A DNA stretch of 64,000 bases from a virus: positions 27,814-91,813 of the IMG/VR virus record IMGVR_UViG_3300006793_000017; one strand, given 5' to 3'. The notes beneath the pieces are model-generated. The model ran no database searches and was not told where the DNA came from. It saw only the letters and a program-made list of their open reading frames with translations. Shown here piece by piece: positions 1 through 8,631 of this stretch. Position 1 is the first letter of the stretch, and each line of letters opens with the position of its first letter. Position numbers and translations under genes: made by a program.

Positions 1-1
1 T

Positions 2-283
2 GAATGCTTAACACGACACGGACATGAATTTGATTGGCACGGATATATTAGCATTGATCCTAAAAGTACACAAACTATATTTGATAATTGGACTATTGAT
101 AACAAGCCAGGTCAAATATATTTAGGACCAGGACATGCTGAACACGAAGTTAAAGTACTAGAACCATATGAAGGTTATAGAACAACAATAGGGTTTGATG
201 TACATTCAATACCAAATAATTCTTTTATTAGAAATTATGAAGAAAGACCTTTTGGTAATATGGGGTTAATGCCATTACTATGA
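2..283 (+). CDS. 2OG-Fe(II) oxygenase-like protein, C-terminal part
   Basis: The reading frame is open from the window edge to a TGA at 281-283, so the N-terminus is missing. About 93 residues are visible. They contain a YLGPGHAEHEV stretch followed by RTTIGFDV, which fits the distal His ... Arg end of a double-stranded beta-helix as in phage 2-oxoglutarate/Fe(II) oxygenases. The stop overlaps the ATG of the next gene (ATGA), so the two are probably translationally coupled. The function is inferred from motif layout only; another cupin-fold protein is possible. Confidence 0.6.
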   Translation, partial: ECLTRHGHEFDWHGYISIDPKSTQTIFDNWTIDNKPGQIYLGPGHAEHEVKVLEPYEGYRTTIGFDVHSIPNNSFIRNYEERPFGNMGLMPLL

Positions 284-906
284 TAGAAGATTACAAAATT
301 ATACGAGGCGCAGTATCAACAGAACTCTGCGAATTTCTTGCATTAGAGTACGAACTGATGGAAGAAGTTTGTAAAGTATTGTATGCTGGTGCCGACTTAT
401 CTGACCTTGAAGAAAACACTTTTGCGAGATACGCTCCCTTGATGTTTGAAACATTGATGGTAAAACTAAATCCTTTGGTTGCAAAAGAATGGGGTCATGA
501 GTTGGTACCAGTGTACTCTTATGCTAGGATATATTATAAAGGATCGCAACTTAAAAAACACTTTGACAGACCTAGCTCTGAAGTATCGGTATCAGTTGCA
601 ATATCAAAAGAACCAGAATACAATTGGCCAATATACATTAAAAATGAAGATGGTGTTGAACACGAGATTAATTTAGATGTTGGTGATATTGTTATATACA
701 GTGGACGTAGGCACGAACACTGGAGAAACCCGTATGAGGGTAACAAAGTAGTACAAGCGTTTCTACAGTACGTAGAAGCCGATGGACCATATTCACATTT
801 AAAATGGGATACGAAACCAGCATTAGGACTTCCTGCAGAATTTGTTCGTCAAGAGATAAAAGACGAAGTGCAGAATGTTAAAGATATGCTTGGATTTAAG
901 CGTTAA
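280..906 (+). CDS. 2OG-Fe(II) oxygenase
   Basis: A 208-residue protein with a recognisable 2-oxoglutarate/Fe(II) dioxygenase core. It has an HxD iron motif (H94, D96 in KKHFDRP), a GDIVIYSGRRHEHWRNP segment carrying the distal histidine (H145 or H147), and a basic residue (K156) about ten positions later for 2-oxoglutarate binding. The family hydroxylates or otherwise oxidises C-H bonds; marine T4-like phages carry many with unknown substrates. Its ATG overlaps the stop of the preceding oxygenase-like gene by four bases. It converges with the minus-strand halogenase operon, whose last stop begins at the very next base. Confidence 0.8.
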   Translation: MIEDYKIIRGAVSTELCEFLALEYELMEEVCKVLYAGADLSDLEENTFARYAPLMFETLMVKLNPLVAKEWGHELVPVYSYARIYYKGSQLKKHFDRPSSEVSVSVAISKEPEYNWPIYIKNEDGVEHEINLDVGDIVIYSGRRHEHWRNPYEGNKVVQAFLQYVEADGPYSHLKWDTKPALGLPAEFVRQEIKDEVQNVKDMLGFKR

Positions 907-1065
907 TTAGTCGCTGACTTTAGTAGGGCCTGCAACGATTTTTGCTGGACCGTGACGCTCTTCAAAGATTTTTGCTGCTGCTTCTTTGCTTGATGCTTCA
1001 CAAGTGTCCTGAGTAATAGGCGCTTTACCTACCTCTTTTCTAATAATCATTTTGTAAGTTGCCAT
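907..1065 (-). CDS. 52-residue protein closing the halogenase operon
   Basis: An open frame of 52 codons starting MATYKMIIRKEV and ending TKVSD. A good ribosome site (AGGAGT on the minus strand, near 1075-1080) lies about nine bases before the ATG. It is the last gene of the minus-strand oxygenase/halogenase operon, 21 bases after the first halogenase gene ends. It has one Cys, no Trp and an Ala/Lys-rich helical middle. I recognise no family. It could be a small partner or simply an unrelated conserved phage protein. Confidence 0.7.
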   Translation of the reverse strand: MATYKMIIRKEVGKAPITQDTCEASSKEAAAKIFEERHGPAKIVAGPTKVSD

Positions 1066-1086
1066 ATTTGTATAACTCCTATATCT

Positions 1087-2631
1087 TTATTTATCAATAT
1101 TCTTAATCCATTCATCGATTGTCCAGAATGGAGCCACAAGCTCTTTGTAGCGTTTTACGTTAGTATTTAGCACGTTTCTGCCTGTTTCAAGTTTATCTTC
1201 AAACGCAGTGCTAAAGTATGTGTTAGAAAATATATGTAATCCCTGTATTACTTGCATCCATGCTGCTGGCGAATAACCGTTAAAAACAGGCTCTACACCA
1301 ACAAGTCCTTGCCAATAATGATCCCAGTCTTTTAGTTTCATTGCTAATGATTCTGGAATACGTTCTGGGTCATGTATATGACTTTTCCAGAAGTCTGTGT
1401 CATCTCTACGTCCTCTAAAATGTAATGCAATAAAGTCTTTAATATCTTCATAAACTGTATTAACTCTATGATTAAATCTATCTCTGTACAGCGTGTGATC
1501 TCTTCTAGTAGGATCCCACAAATCTTGCATAGCATAAAGTGACTCACAAATAACTGCAATACCGTTTGCTTCTAATGGTTCTAAGAAACCACTGCTTAAA
1601 CCAATTGCAAAAACATTATTTTTCCAACTTTCTTTTGCTACTTCGGGTGTGTATGTAAATGAAGCAATAGGTTCTATATGTTCACCACATACACTTCTTG
1701 CTTCCTCTAATGCTTGGTCTGCTGTAATATAATTGTTGTCATAAATGTAACCATTACCAGATCTGTGTTGCAAATTAATATTCCAACGCCAACCATATTT
1801 CATTGCTGTTGCATTTGTTGTTACTGAATACTTGGGTTCGTCCCACCATGCAATAACAGAGTTGTGTGTAAAATGATCTGAGTAATCAGAGTATTCTGCT
1901 CCTAATTTTTTTCTAATTAGTAACTGTGCAAATCCAGTACAATCAACAAACCATTCTCCTTCAATTTCTCTGTTATCATCTAAAATTAAAGTTGTTATAT
2001 CACCTTTATCATTTTGTTTGGCATCTACGTATGTGCCTTCGATCAATGTAATATCTCTTTTAAGAGCCACTTCTTTCAAGTATGCTGCCGTTGCTCTACT
2101 CTCATTGTGCCACATAGCAATAATTGGTAGTTCTGATTTAGAAGCACCAAACGGAACTTTATTTTCTTTAATAAAATAGTTTGCATAGAATGCATCTGCT
2201 AAAGGAACATCATTACCTAGCAGTGTAGCCTGATATAAATTCTTTTGCCTTTCAGCTGCTATTATACCGGTAAATTGTCCTAAGTTCATATTAAAGACAC
2301 TAGCGTCAGGATTGTCTGACCATCCATCTAACCAAGGTGCATAATCTGTTTGCAAACAATGAATAAATTCACTACCTACTCCTGACCAATCTTTAAAACG
2401 TCCACCTAGTTTTGGTGTAGCATTTGCTTTAGCAACAAAGTCATCAAAATCGATATCAAGATACTTTAACATATCAACAAATGTAGTTGTACCGCTTTCA
2501 CCAGCAATAATAGGTGGCTTATTAGGATCTTCAACAACAGTAATATTCATACTAGGTCTTGTCTTTTTTATTAGTAGTGCAGTTAACCAGCCTGCAACGC
2601 CACCGCCTAATATAACTGTATTAGAGTTCAT
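1087..2631 (-). CDS. Flavin-dependent tryptophan-halogenase-like enzyme A
   Basis: A 514-residue homologue of FADH2-dependent halogenases (PrnA/RebH family; the cyanophage Syn10 enzyme VirX1 is a characterised viral member). Visible are the N-terminal dinucleotide motif ILGGGVAG (residues 7-14), the lysine matching the catalytic Lys of PrnA (K74 in ATPKLGGRF) and the EPLEA glutamate (E354). The WxWxIP signature reads GWRWNINLQ (281-289), so its final Pro is Asn. This is the most divergent of the three copies and also lacks the GEGSTEHW motif shared by the other two. It overlaps the upstream halogenase gene by 11 bases. No flavin reductase gene is seen nearby, so FADH2 would have to come from the host. 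The substrate is unknown. Confidence 0.88.
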   Translation of the reverse strand: MNSNTVILGGGVAGWLTALLIKKTRPSMNITVVEDPNKPPIIAGESGTTTFVDMLKYLDIDFDDFVAKANATPKLGGRFKDWSGVGSEFIHCLQTDYAPWLDGWSDNPDASVFNMNLGQFTGIIAAERQKNLYQATLLGNDVPLADAFYANYFIKENKVPFGASKSELPIIAMWHNESRATAAYLKEVALKRDITLIEGTYVDAKQNDKGDITTLILDDNREIEGEWFVDCTGFAQLLIRKKLGAEYSDYSDHFTHNSVIAWWDEPKYSVTTNATAMKYGWRWNINLQHRSGNGYIYDNNYITADQALEEARSVCGEHIEPIASFTYTPEVAKESWKNNVFAIGLSSGFLEPLEANGIAVICESLYAMQDLWDPTRRDHTLYRDRFNHRVNTVYEDIKDFIALHFRGRRDDTDFWKSHIHDPERIPESLAMKLKDWDHYWQGLVGVEPVFNGYSPAAWMQVIQGLHIFSNTYFSTAFEDKLETGRNVLNTNVKRYKELVAPFWTIDEWIKNIDK

Positions 2632-4126
2632 GGTTTACCTCCAAGTAACGATCTTTTAATATGTTTAATGCTTCTCGATGTGTGTAAATTTTTTCATCTG
2701 GCCAATCTGCTAATTGTTTTTTCATTAAATTTGTTAAACTTTCATTGTGTCTTTCTGCAAAATTTTCTTCCCAAAACTTTTTACAAGCATCATAATCAAA
2801 AAGATGTAAGCCGTGCATAACTTGTATCCAATTAAGATAACTGAACATAAGAGACGGATCAACAAAGTGTCCTGAATTAGGATAAGCAGTTTTAAATGAC
2901 TGTAGTGTTTCTTCGTTGAATGGTGTTAGAACAATACCTTCATCACACCAACGCCAAAACTCTGAGTCGTTACGTTTTGTAAGATAATGTATCTGAATAA
3001 AGTCAATAATGTTAGTAGCAATTAAATTCATTCTTTCATTAAATCTTTTTGCAACAGTATCATCATTTTTTCTATAGTACAATAAATTACCTACAAGTAT
3101 ATTAACTTGTTGTATTGTTGAACCTATTGATGTTGCTTCTAAAGGTTCTACAAACATAGCACTAAGCCCTAATGATACACAATTCTTTGTCCAAAATTCG
3201 TTAACATATCCAGCATTAAATTTTACACGTTTACCTATTTCTAAATCTTTAATACCTAAATGCTTTTCATAGTGCTGCGATACTTCATCATATGCTTGTG
3301 TTTCGTTAATAAATTGATCACTAAACACATAACCATTTCCATATCTATCTTGTGTAGGAATTCTCCAACACCAACCACTGCTTAGTGCAGTTGCTTCTGT
3401 ATAAGATGGGATGTCTTCAGTTCTAGCAGTAGGAAACGCAATAGCACTATTCATAGGAAGTTGATGTCCACAGTCTATCCATTTTTGTCCTAGTTTACTT
3501 GATATAACTCTATTAAATCCACTACAGTCAATAAAGAAATCACTAGCATGTTTTGTTCCAGCTTCGTCAACTAGCTCTTTAACATTACCTGTTTCATCTA
3601 AAATTACATCTTCAATATCAACATCTAATACTTCGATTCCTCTTTCTACACATAATCGTGTAAAGAATTCATTTAATTTATTTGTATCAAAATGGTATTG
3701 AGCAAAACTATCATGAAAAGGTTCAGCATGTAAACTACTAGCAGTTCTTTTCCAAACAGTATCAATAGGATCCCAATTTTCAGCAATCATTCTCATCCAT
3801 TGAACAGGTGCTTCACTAAGTGGATCTAGTGCTGCAAACTGTTCTGTTAAACTATGAAAATAATGTTTCCCATCTCCTTGCCAATTAGTAAACTTAATAC
3901 CGATTTTAAATGTTGCTCCTGTTTCTCTAACAATCGTTGGAACATCAACATCAATGTGGTGCATAAATCTTTGCCAGTGTTCTGTACTACCTTCACCAAC
4001 ACCAATAATACCAATCTTACTTGATCTTAAAAGTTTTAATTTTAATAGAGGGTGAGATTTTCTAAGTGTTAGTGCTGCAACTAATCCACTTGTTCCGCCA
4101 CCTAATATTGTTAGAGATTTTATCAT
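2621..4126 (-). CDS. Flavin-dependent tryptophan-halogenase-like enzyme B
   Basis: A 501-residue member of the tryptophan halogenase family. It has the FAD motif LGGGTSG (8-14), GVGEGSTEHW (42-51), the catalytic-type lysine K74 in ATFKIGIKF, the complete WxWxIP signature (GWCWRIP, ending at P257) and the EPLEA glutamate E330. Every family hallmark is intact, so this is the copy most likely to be a conventional halogenase, placing Cl, Br or I on an electron-rich ring. Its start overlaps the stop of copy C by four bases (ATGA), and its end overlaps copy A by 11. Copies B and C resemble each other more than A. The substrate is unknown; free tryptophan is not implied. Confidence 0.9.
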   Translation of the reverse strand: MIKSLTILGGGTSGLVAALTLRKSHPLLKLKLLRSSKIGIIGVGEGSTEHWQRFMHHIDVDVPTIVRETGATFKIGIKFTNWQGDGKHYFHSLTEQFAALDPLSEAPVQWMRMIAENWDPIDTVWKRTASSLHAEPFHDSFAQYHFDTNKLNEFFTRLCVERGIEVLDVDIEDVILDETGNVKELVDEAGTKHASDFFIDCSGFNRVISSKLGQKWIDCGHQLPMNSAIAFPTARTEDIPSYTEATALSSGWCWRIPTQDRYGNGYVFSDQFINETQAYDEVSQHYEKHLGIKDLEIGKRVKFNAGYVNEFWTKNCVSLGLSAMFVEPLEATSIGSTIQQVNILVGNLLYYRKNDDTVAKRFNERMNLIATNIIDFIQIHYLTKRNDSEFWRWCDEGIVLTPFNEETLQSFKTAYPNSGHFVDPSLMFSYLNWIQVMHGLHLFDYDACKKFWEENFAERHNESLTNLMKKQLADWPDEKIYTHREALNILKDRYLEVNHEL

Positions 4127-5610
4127 AACTTATAGGTAGTCCTTCCTTTTAATGTTTCTATTGCTTCTCTACATTTCATCCAGCCGTTACCTGGAGTTTG
4201 TGGTAGCATAGATAATTGTGCTGTATCTTCTGCACGATATTTACTATAACGCTCATTATATAATTTTTTAATGCTAGGAATATCAAACATACGCAATCCA
4301 TGCATAATCTGTATCCAATTTAAATTATCGTAAATTCTAAAACTTCCGTGCATACCATCTTCGGGTAATAATATTTGATTTACAAATTGTTTTTTAAAAT
4401 TTTCTAAGTTTTGTTTATTAAAAGGAGTAACTTCTATTTCATTTTTACACCAACGCCAAAACTTTGAATCTTCTCTTTGTGTAAAATAATGCAATTGAAT
4501 AAAGTCTAACACATTACTTAAACAGTCATCAAATATCCTATTGTATTCATTTATAGTTGCTTGATCGCCACGTTCCCAAGATGCTAGTGCGCCAACTAAT
4601 GCTCTTGATTGTTGTATAGTTGTTGAAATACTACTTGCTTCTAAAGGCTCTACAAAGTTACTGCTAAGTCCAATGCTAACACAGTTCTTAATCCAAAACT
4701 TATTAACCTTACCTGAAACAAAATTAATTTTTCTACCTATATTAATTGTATCTGAAAATAAAGATTGTATTTCTGCTATGGCTTCGTCTTCAGAAATAAA
4801 TTGATCACTAAACACATAACCGTTACCAAAACGTTCTTGTACAGGACTACGCCAATGCCAACCAGCACTTAATGCTTTAGAAAGTGTGTAAGGTGGTATC
4901 TCTTCTTGGCGTGGTGTTTGAAAAGCAATAGCACTATTCATAGGTAAAAATGATGACCAGTCTACCCATTCAGCACCTAGTTTACTTGCAATAACTCTTT
5001 TGAATCCACTACTATCAATAAAAAAGTCTGCGGTGTGTGTTCGTCTTTCTATGTCGACTACTGAGTCTACAAAGCCCCCGTCACCAATGTTAACATCTAC
5101 AACTTCTGTAGTTATAACGTTAATACCTGCTTCAATGCATCTCTTTTCTAAAAATGCATTTAATTTTTCACTATCAAAATGGAACTGATAGTAATCTTCA
5201 AATGGCGGACTTACATATCCTTGCATAGGTAAATCCCAATGCAACGATTCAGAATCAACACCTTCTGAAATCAATCTCATCAATGTATGTGCATCACCTG
5301 TGTATGCATCTACAAATATATATGGTTCTGCTAAACTGTGATAGTAGCTGGTTTTGTCACCGTGCCAATCTTCAAACTTAATACCAATCTTAATAGTTGC
5401 ACCACATTCTCTTGCAAGATCAGTCATTGTAATACCTACTGCATCAGCGAATCTTCTCCAATGTTCAGTACTACCTTCGCCAACACCAATAGTTCCAATT
5501 TTATCAGATTTAATAAGTGTAATGTCTAAGTTGTCAATAGACTTTTTATGATATAGTGCAGTCATTAGTCCAGCATTACCGCCACCTAGCACAAGTAATT
5601 TTTTAATCAT
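4123..5610 (-). CDS. Flavin-dependent tryptophan-halogenase-like enzyme C
   Basis: A 495-residue member of the same family, closely patterned on copy B. It has the FAD motif LGGGNAG (8-14), GVGEGSTEHW (42-51), K74 in ATIKIGIKF and E324 in EPLEASSI. The WxWxIP signature is altered to GWHWRSP (250-256; Ile to Ser). It is the first halogenase of the operon and overlaps the preceding 2OG oxygenase gene by four bases (ATGA). Lys and Glu of the halogenase active site are kept, so it is probably active, but the altered signature near the flavin/halide tunnel could change halide or substrate choice. Confidence 0.9.
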   Translation of the reverse strand: MIKKLLVLGGGNAGLMTALYHKKSIDNLDITLIKSDKIGTIGVGEGSTEHWRRFADAVGITMTDLARECGATIKIGIKFEDWHGDKTSYYHSLAEPYIFVDAYTGDAHTLMRLISEGVDSESLHWDLPMQGYVSPPFEDYYQFHFDSEKLNAFLEKRCIEAGINVITTEVVDVNIGDGGFVDSVVDIERRTHTADFFIDSSGFKRVIASKLGAEWVDWSSFLPMNSAIAFQTPRQEEIPPYTLSKALSAGWHWRSPVQERFGNGYVFSDQFISEDEAIAEIQSLFSDTINIGRKINFVSGKVNKFWIKNCVSIGLSSNFVEPLEASSISTTIQQSRALVGALASWERGDQATINEYNRIFDDCLSNVLDFIQLHYFTQREDSKFWRWCKNEIEVTPFNKQNLENFKKQFVNQILLPEDGMHGSFRIYDNLNWIQIMHGLRMFDIPSIKKLYNERYSKYRAEDTAQLSMLPQTPGNGWMKCREAIETLKGRTTYKL

Positions 5611-6224
5611 TTCTTTTCCTTGGTATGTACTTCTAAACTTGCAACAGAGTCTGTTGCTAGATTAAAATTTATATCCCCATATGGCATTGTATTAAAACTT
5701 ATAATGTATCTATCTTTTTCTCCGAAGTGTGGAGTTGAACTATGAAATAACCAACTAGGAAATAAAACAAGTTTTCCAGCTTCAGCATCACTAAACCAAT
5801 GCGGACTATAATCATGTCTAAGTACTTCTAGTTGTGCTTCTGTTCTATGCTTAACAGGATCTTCAAATACTGTTGCAGCACCTTCAGTAACATAATACAC
5901 CCCACTCAAAAAACTCATAGAGTGTCTGTGATATTGTAAACGCATACCTTCTCTAGGCAATGCTCTATTAAACCAACTGCTTGTAATTTTAAAACCATCG
6001 CAGTCAAATTTTTGTTGTACGTGAACTTGCTTTATGCAATCATTAATCCATGTAAACAATGGATTCAATTCTTTTTTGTCATGTAAGTTTCTCATAGAAC
6101 TAATTGTATCAGAATGTTTTACATGATCTGCATACTGCTCACACAAAGGAATCAAAGCATCGTTGTCAAGCTCTGTGTTCTTAAATTCAAATAGTTCTGT
6201 TGGAAACGTAGGTATTACTTTCAT
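5607..6224 (-). CDS. 2OG-Fe(II) oxygenase (TIGR02466-like)
   Basis: A 205-residue protein. QYHRHSMSFLSGVYYV (about 97-112), FEDP, and LFPSWLFHSSTP...RYIISFN near the end match the pattern of the putative 2OG-Fe(II) oxygenase family TIGR02466/PF13759. Candidate iron ligands are H99 and/or H101 and the distal H161, with R172 for 2-oxoglutarate. It is the second gene of the minus-strand operon: its ATG overlaps the stop of the first oxygenase by one base, and its stop overlaps the start of halogenase C by four. Tight coupling suggests the oxidation and halogenation steps are made together. The substrate is unknown. Confidence 0.82.
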   Translation of the reverse strand: MKVIPTFPTELFEFKNTELDNDALIPLCEQYADHVKHSDTISSMRNLHDKKELNPLFTWINDCIKQVHVQQKFDCDGFKITSSWFNRALPREGMRLQYHRHSMSFLSGVYYVTEGAATVFEDPVKHRTEAQLEVLRHDYSPHWFSDAEAGKLVLFPSWLFHSSTPHFGEKDRYIISFNTMPYGDINFNLATDSVASLEVHTKEKK

Positions 6225-6802
6225 TAAAACTCAACCCAGCCTGTTAAAAGATATTTTTCACCACTTAATGGCGGATTGCCTCTGTGAGTATGCGTGTAAC
6301 TTGCGGGCCAAACAACTAAGGTTCCTTCAGTAGCAGCAATACGCTTCTTTTGGTACAACCATTCTGTTTCTCCGCCTTCGTCAACTGTATTAAGATACAT
6401 TCCCCACGCTGCAATTCTACCTGACCTTTCTTTTGTATCTGATTCAAAATGCCAAGTATGATATCCTTCTCCTGGAAGGGTTTTTTGAAGTTTCATAAAG
6501 TAAACTCTGTGATCGCCGCACTCGCCTAACACACTATAATGTGCAGTATATTGCTTCCAGCAATCAATAAATCTATTCATAAAAGTATGTATAGTAGGAT
6601 TGTCTGTTGACATATTCAATGCAGGTTGTTCAAGAAGAAACGCAGCATGATCTGCTTTATTATGTGCTGAATTATCTCCTAAAGTTTGACGACTAGCAGT
6701 TAAATGCAAGTCGTTCAATTTTTCATAATATTCAATAAGGGCTGCACATTCTTCGGGTCTCATAACGCCGGTCCATGTTGCAATATCGTTCTCTATAATC
6801 AT
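6224..6802 (-). CDS. 2OG-Fe(II) oxygenase (prolyl-hydroxylase-like), first gene of halogenase operon
   Basis: A 192-residue protein. I chose the ATG at 6802 because a late-promoter box (CATAAATA) ends exactly six bases before it. A longer open frame to 6895 would run into the divergent fibre gene and adds low-quality sequence. Motifs are GYHTWHFESD (H118, E120: an HxE rather than HxD pair), PASYTHTHRG (H171/H173) and K183 in GEKYLLTGW. It is paralogous to the gene at 53333-53869, which shares WHFE, a Y-L-N stretch, WP..(Y/F)THTH(R/K)G and TGW. Role inferred: oxidation of an unknown substrate in the same pathway as the downstream halogenases. Confidence 0.82.
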   Translation of the reverse strand: MIIENDIATWTGVMRPEECAALIEYYEKLNDLHLTASRQTLGDNSAHNKADHAAFLLEQPALNMSTDNPTIHTFMNRFIDCWKQYTAHYSVLGECGDHRVYFMKLQKTLPGEGYHTWHFESDTKERSGRIAAWGMYLNTVDEGGETEWLYQKKRIAATEGTLVVWPASYTHTHRGNPPLSGEKYLLTGWVEF

Positions 6803-6807
6803 ATTAC

Positions 6808-6815
6808 TATTTATG
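6808..6815 (-). promoter_or_regulatory. Late promoter of the oxygenase/halogenase operon
   Basis: CATAAATA on the minus strand, matching the NATAAATA late box of T4-like marine phages. It lies five bases before the ATG at 6802, so the predicted start of transcription coincides with the start codon. Confidence 0.7.
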
Positions 6816-6850
6816 GCCAGTTTATTAATGACATGAATAGTCTGAAAGCA

Positions 6851-6858
6851 GATAAATA
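6851..6858 (+). promoter_or_regulatory. Late promoter, fibre gene
   Basis: GATAAATA, diverging from the halogenase-operon promoter 35 bases away. The ATG at 6889 gives a short leader. It probably drives the fibre/protease/fibre group. Confidence 0.6.
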
Positions 6859-6888
6859 CTTTACAACAACAGTGGATGAACTCATAAT

Positions 6889-8622
6889 ATGGCAAATTTA
6901 CCTATCATTAATAACCTTCGTGTAGTACCTAGAGATGCAGAATTTCTGGATAGAAAAACAGGTGCTCGTGGAGAAATATTCTATGATAAAGACAATAATA
7001 CAATTAGACTGTACGATAGTCAGATTGTAGGTGGTTTACCATTAGCAAGAGGCGATTTAACTAACGTTACTAACGCAATATTTGCAGCAAAAGCAACAGC
7101 AGCAGGCGTTGGTGGCGGTAGCGGAAGTGGTAGTATCGAAGTTAGCCAATCTGCACCAAGTACGCCGGAAGAAGGTACAATTTGGTTTAACAGTACTAAT
7201 GGTACACTGTATGTCTATATCAATGATGGAGATAGTAACCAATGGGTACAACCAGTATTAGGTTACCCGGCTATTCCGTCAAATTTACAAGATTTATCAA
7301 ACGTAACTATTACATCACCAAGTGCTGATCAAGTTTTAAAATGGAACGGCAGCGCATGGATTAACGCAGCAGCACCAGCAGCTGGATTAGATCAAGCAGC
7401 AGTTAGGTCAAGTGTTTCAGTTGGCACAGAAGGAACTGCGGCAGGTGACGGAGCAGTTAGTTACGACAACGGAACAGGTGTGTTTACATATACACCACCA
7501 TTACTAAACAGTTTAACAGTCAGTGGTAACTTAGATATGGGTAGTAATGATATTACTACAACAGGCAAAGTTTACTACGCAAACGTATTTGCAACCGAAG
7601 GTGATTTACCTAGCGCCACAACTTATCATGGCATGTTTGCTCATGTACATGGAACAGGTAAAGGTTATTATGCTCATGCAGGTGCATGGTCTAAACTAGC
7701 AAACGAAGCAACAACACTTGCTGGGTACGGAATTACAGATGCTGCAACTTCAGCACAAGGTACTAAAGCAGACAGTGCATTACAAGATTTAACAACAACT
7801 TCTATTACAACACTTGCAGATGTTTCAACAAGTTCACCAAGTACTAACCAAGTACTTAAATGGGACGGCGCACAATGGTCGCCAGCATCAGACGCAGTTG
7901 GTAGTGGTGCTATAACTGCAACTATTGGTGGAGCAACACAGGCAAATCCAGTTGTAATTAGTACAACTTCTGCACATGGATTCTACGAAGGACAACCTGT
8001 AACTATTACAGGTGTTGTTGGTATGACAGAACTTAATGGTAACGAATACTATGCAAACATTACTAGCACATTAGAGTTTGCTTTGTATTCTGATAGTGGA
8101 TTAACATCAAGTGTTAACGGTACAGGATTTACAGCATACACATCAAGTGGTACAGCAACAGGTGGTGCAACGGCTGCTGAAGTTGGTAACTTTGTATTCA
8201 CAGGTTCAAACATTGACACTAGTGACAGTTCAGGAATAAACTTTACTCCAGGTGTGTTAATGCAAAGTGATCTAACTGTTGAAAACGATTTAACTGTCAA
8301 TAACTTGCTCACAGCAGCACAATTTTCAGTAACAGATTTCACAACAACAAATCATACAACAACTAACTTAACTGTTAGTGATACGCTATCAGTAAAAACT
8401 ATCGCTCAAACCGATACTGGAACGCCACAAATTACAAGTAGTTCAACTCTAGTTTTAGATACACAAGACGGTGTAAGAGTTACTGGTGCTCCGTTTAGAT
8501 TACCTAGTTTTACAACAACAGAGAAAAATGCATTGTCGCCTGGGAACGGTGATATGATATATGATTCTACGTTGAATAAAGCACAGGTATATGAAAACGG
8601 TGCTTGGGCGAGTCTAGTATAG
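6889..8622 (+). CDS. Virion structural protein, tail-fibre-like, with QVLKWNG repeats
   Basis: A 577-residue protein of low-complexity Thr/Ser/Gly/Ala sequence typical of phage fibres. An N-terminal domain contains RGEIFYDKDNNTIRLYDSQ, then PEEGTIWFNSTNGTLYVYINDG, then two repeats of the pattern LSNVT...PS..QVLKWNG..W (near nt 7290-7370 and 7810-7890), a long beta-rich stretch and a C-terminal GDMIYDSTLNKAQVYENGAW motif. The same QVLKWNG..W unit occurs in the fibre-like gene at 10259. Role inferred: tail fibre or baseplate-attached adhesin. It is the first gene of a plus-strand group with a subtilase and a second fibre. Confidence 0.8.
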   Translation: MANLPIINNLRVVPRDAEFLDRKTGARGEIFYDKDNNTIRLYDSQIVGGLPLARGDLTNVTNAIFAAKATAAGVGGGSGSGSIEVSQSAPSTPEEGTIWFNSTNGTLYVYINDGDSNQWVQPVLGYPAIPSNLQDLSNVTITSPSADQVLKWNGSAWINAAAPAAGLDQAAVRSSVSVGTEGTAAGDGAVSYDNGTGVFTYTPPLLNSLTVSGNLDMGSNDITTTGKVYYANVFATEGDLPSATTYHGMFAHVHGTGKGYYAHAGAWSKLANEATTLAGYGITDAATSAQGTKADSALQDLTTTSITTLADVSTSSPSTNQVLKWDGAQWSPASDAVGSGAITATIGGATQANPVVISTTSAHGFYEGQPVTITGVVGMTELNGNEYYANITSTLEFALYSDSGLTSSVNGTGFTAYTSSGTATGGATAAEVGNFVFTGSNIDTSDSSGINFTPGVLMQSDLTVENDLTVNNLLTAAQFSVTDFTTTNHTTTNLTVSDTLSVKTIAQTDTGTPQITSSSTLVLDTQDGVRVTGAPFRLPSFTTTEKNALSPGNGDMIYDSTLNKAQVYENGAWASLV

Positions 8623-8631
8623 GTATAAAGC

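Noticed and set aside
6803-6895. N-terminal extension of the minus-strand oxygenase to a start at 6895
   Set aside because: It crosses the late-promoter box and overlaps the start of the divergent fibre gene; the box-N5-ATG spacing fixes the start at 6802.
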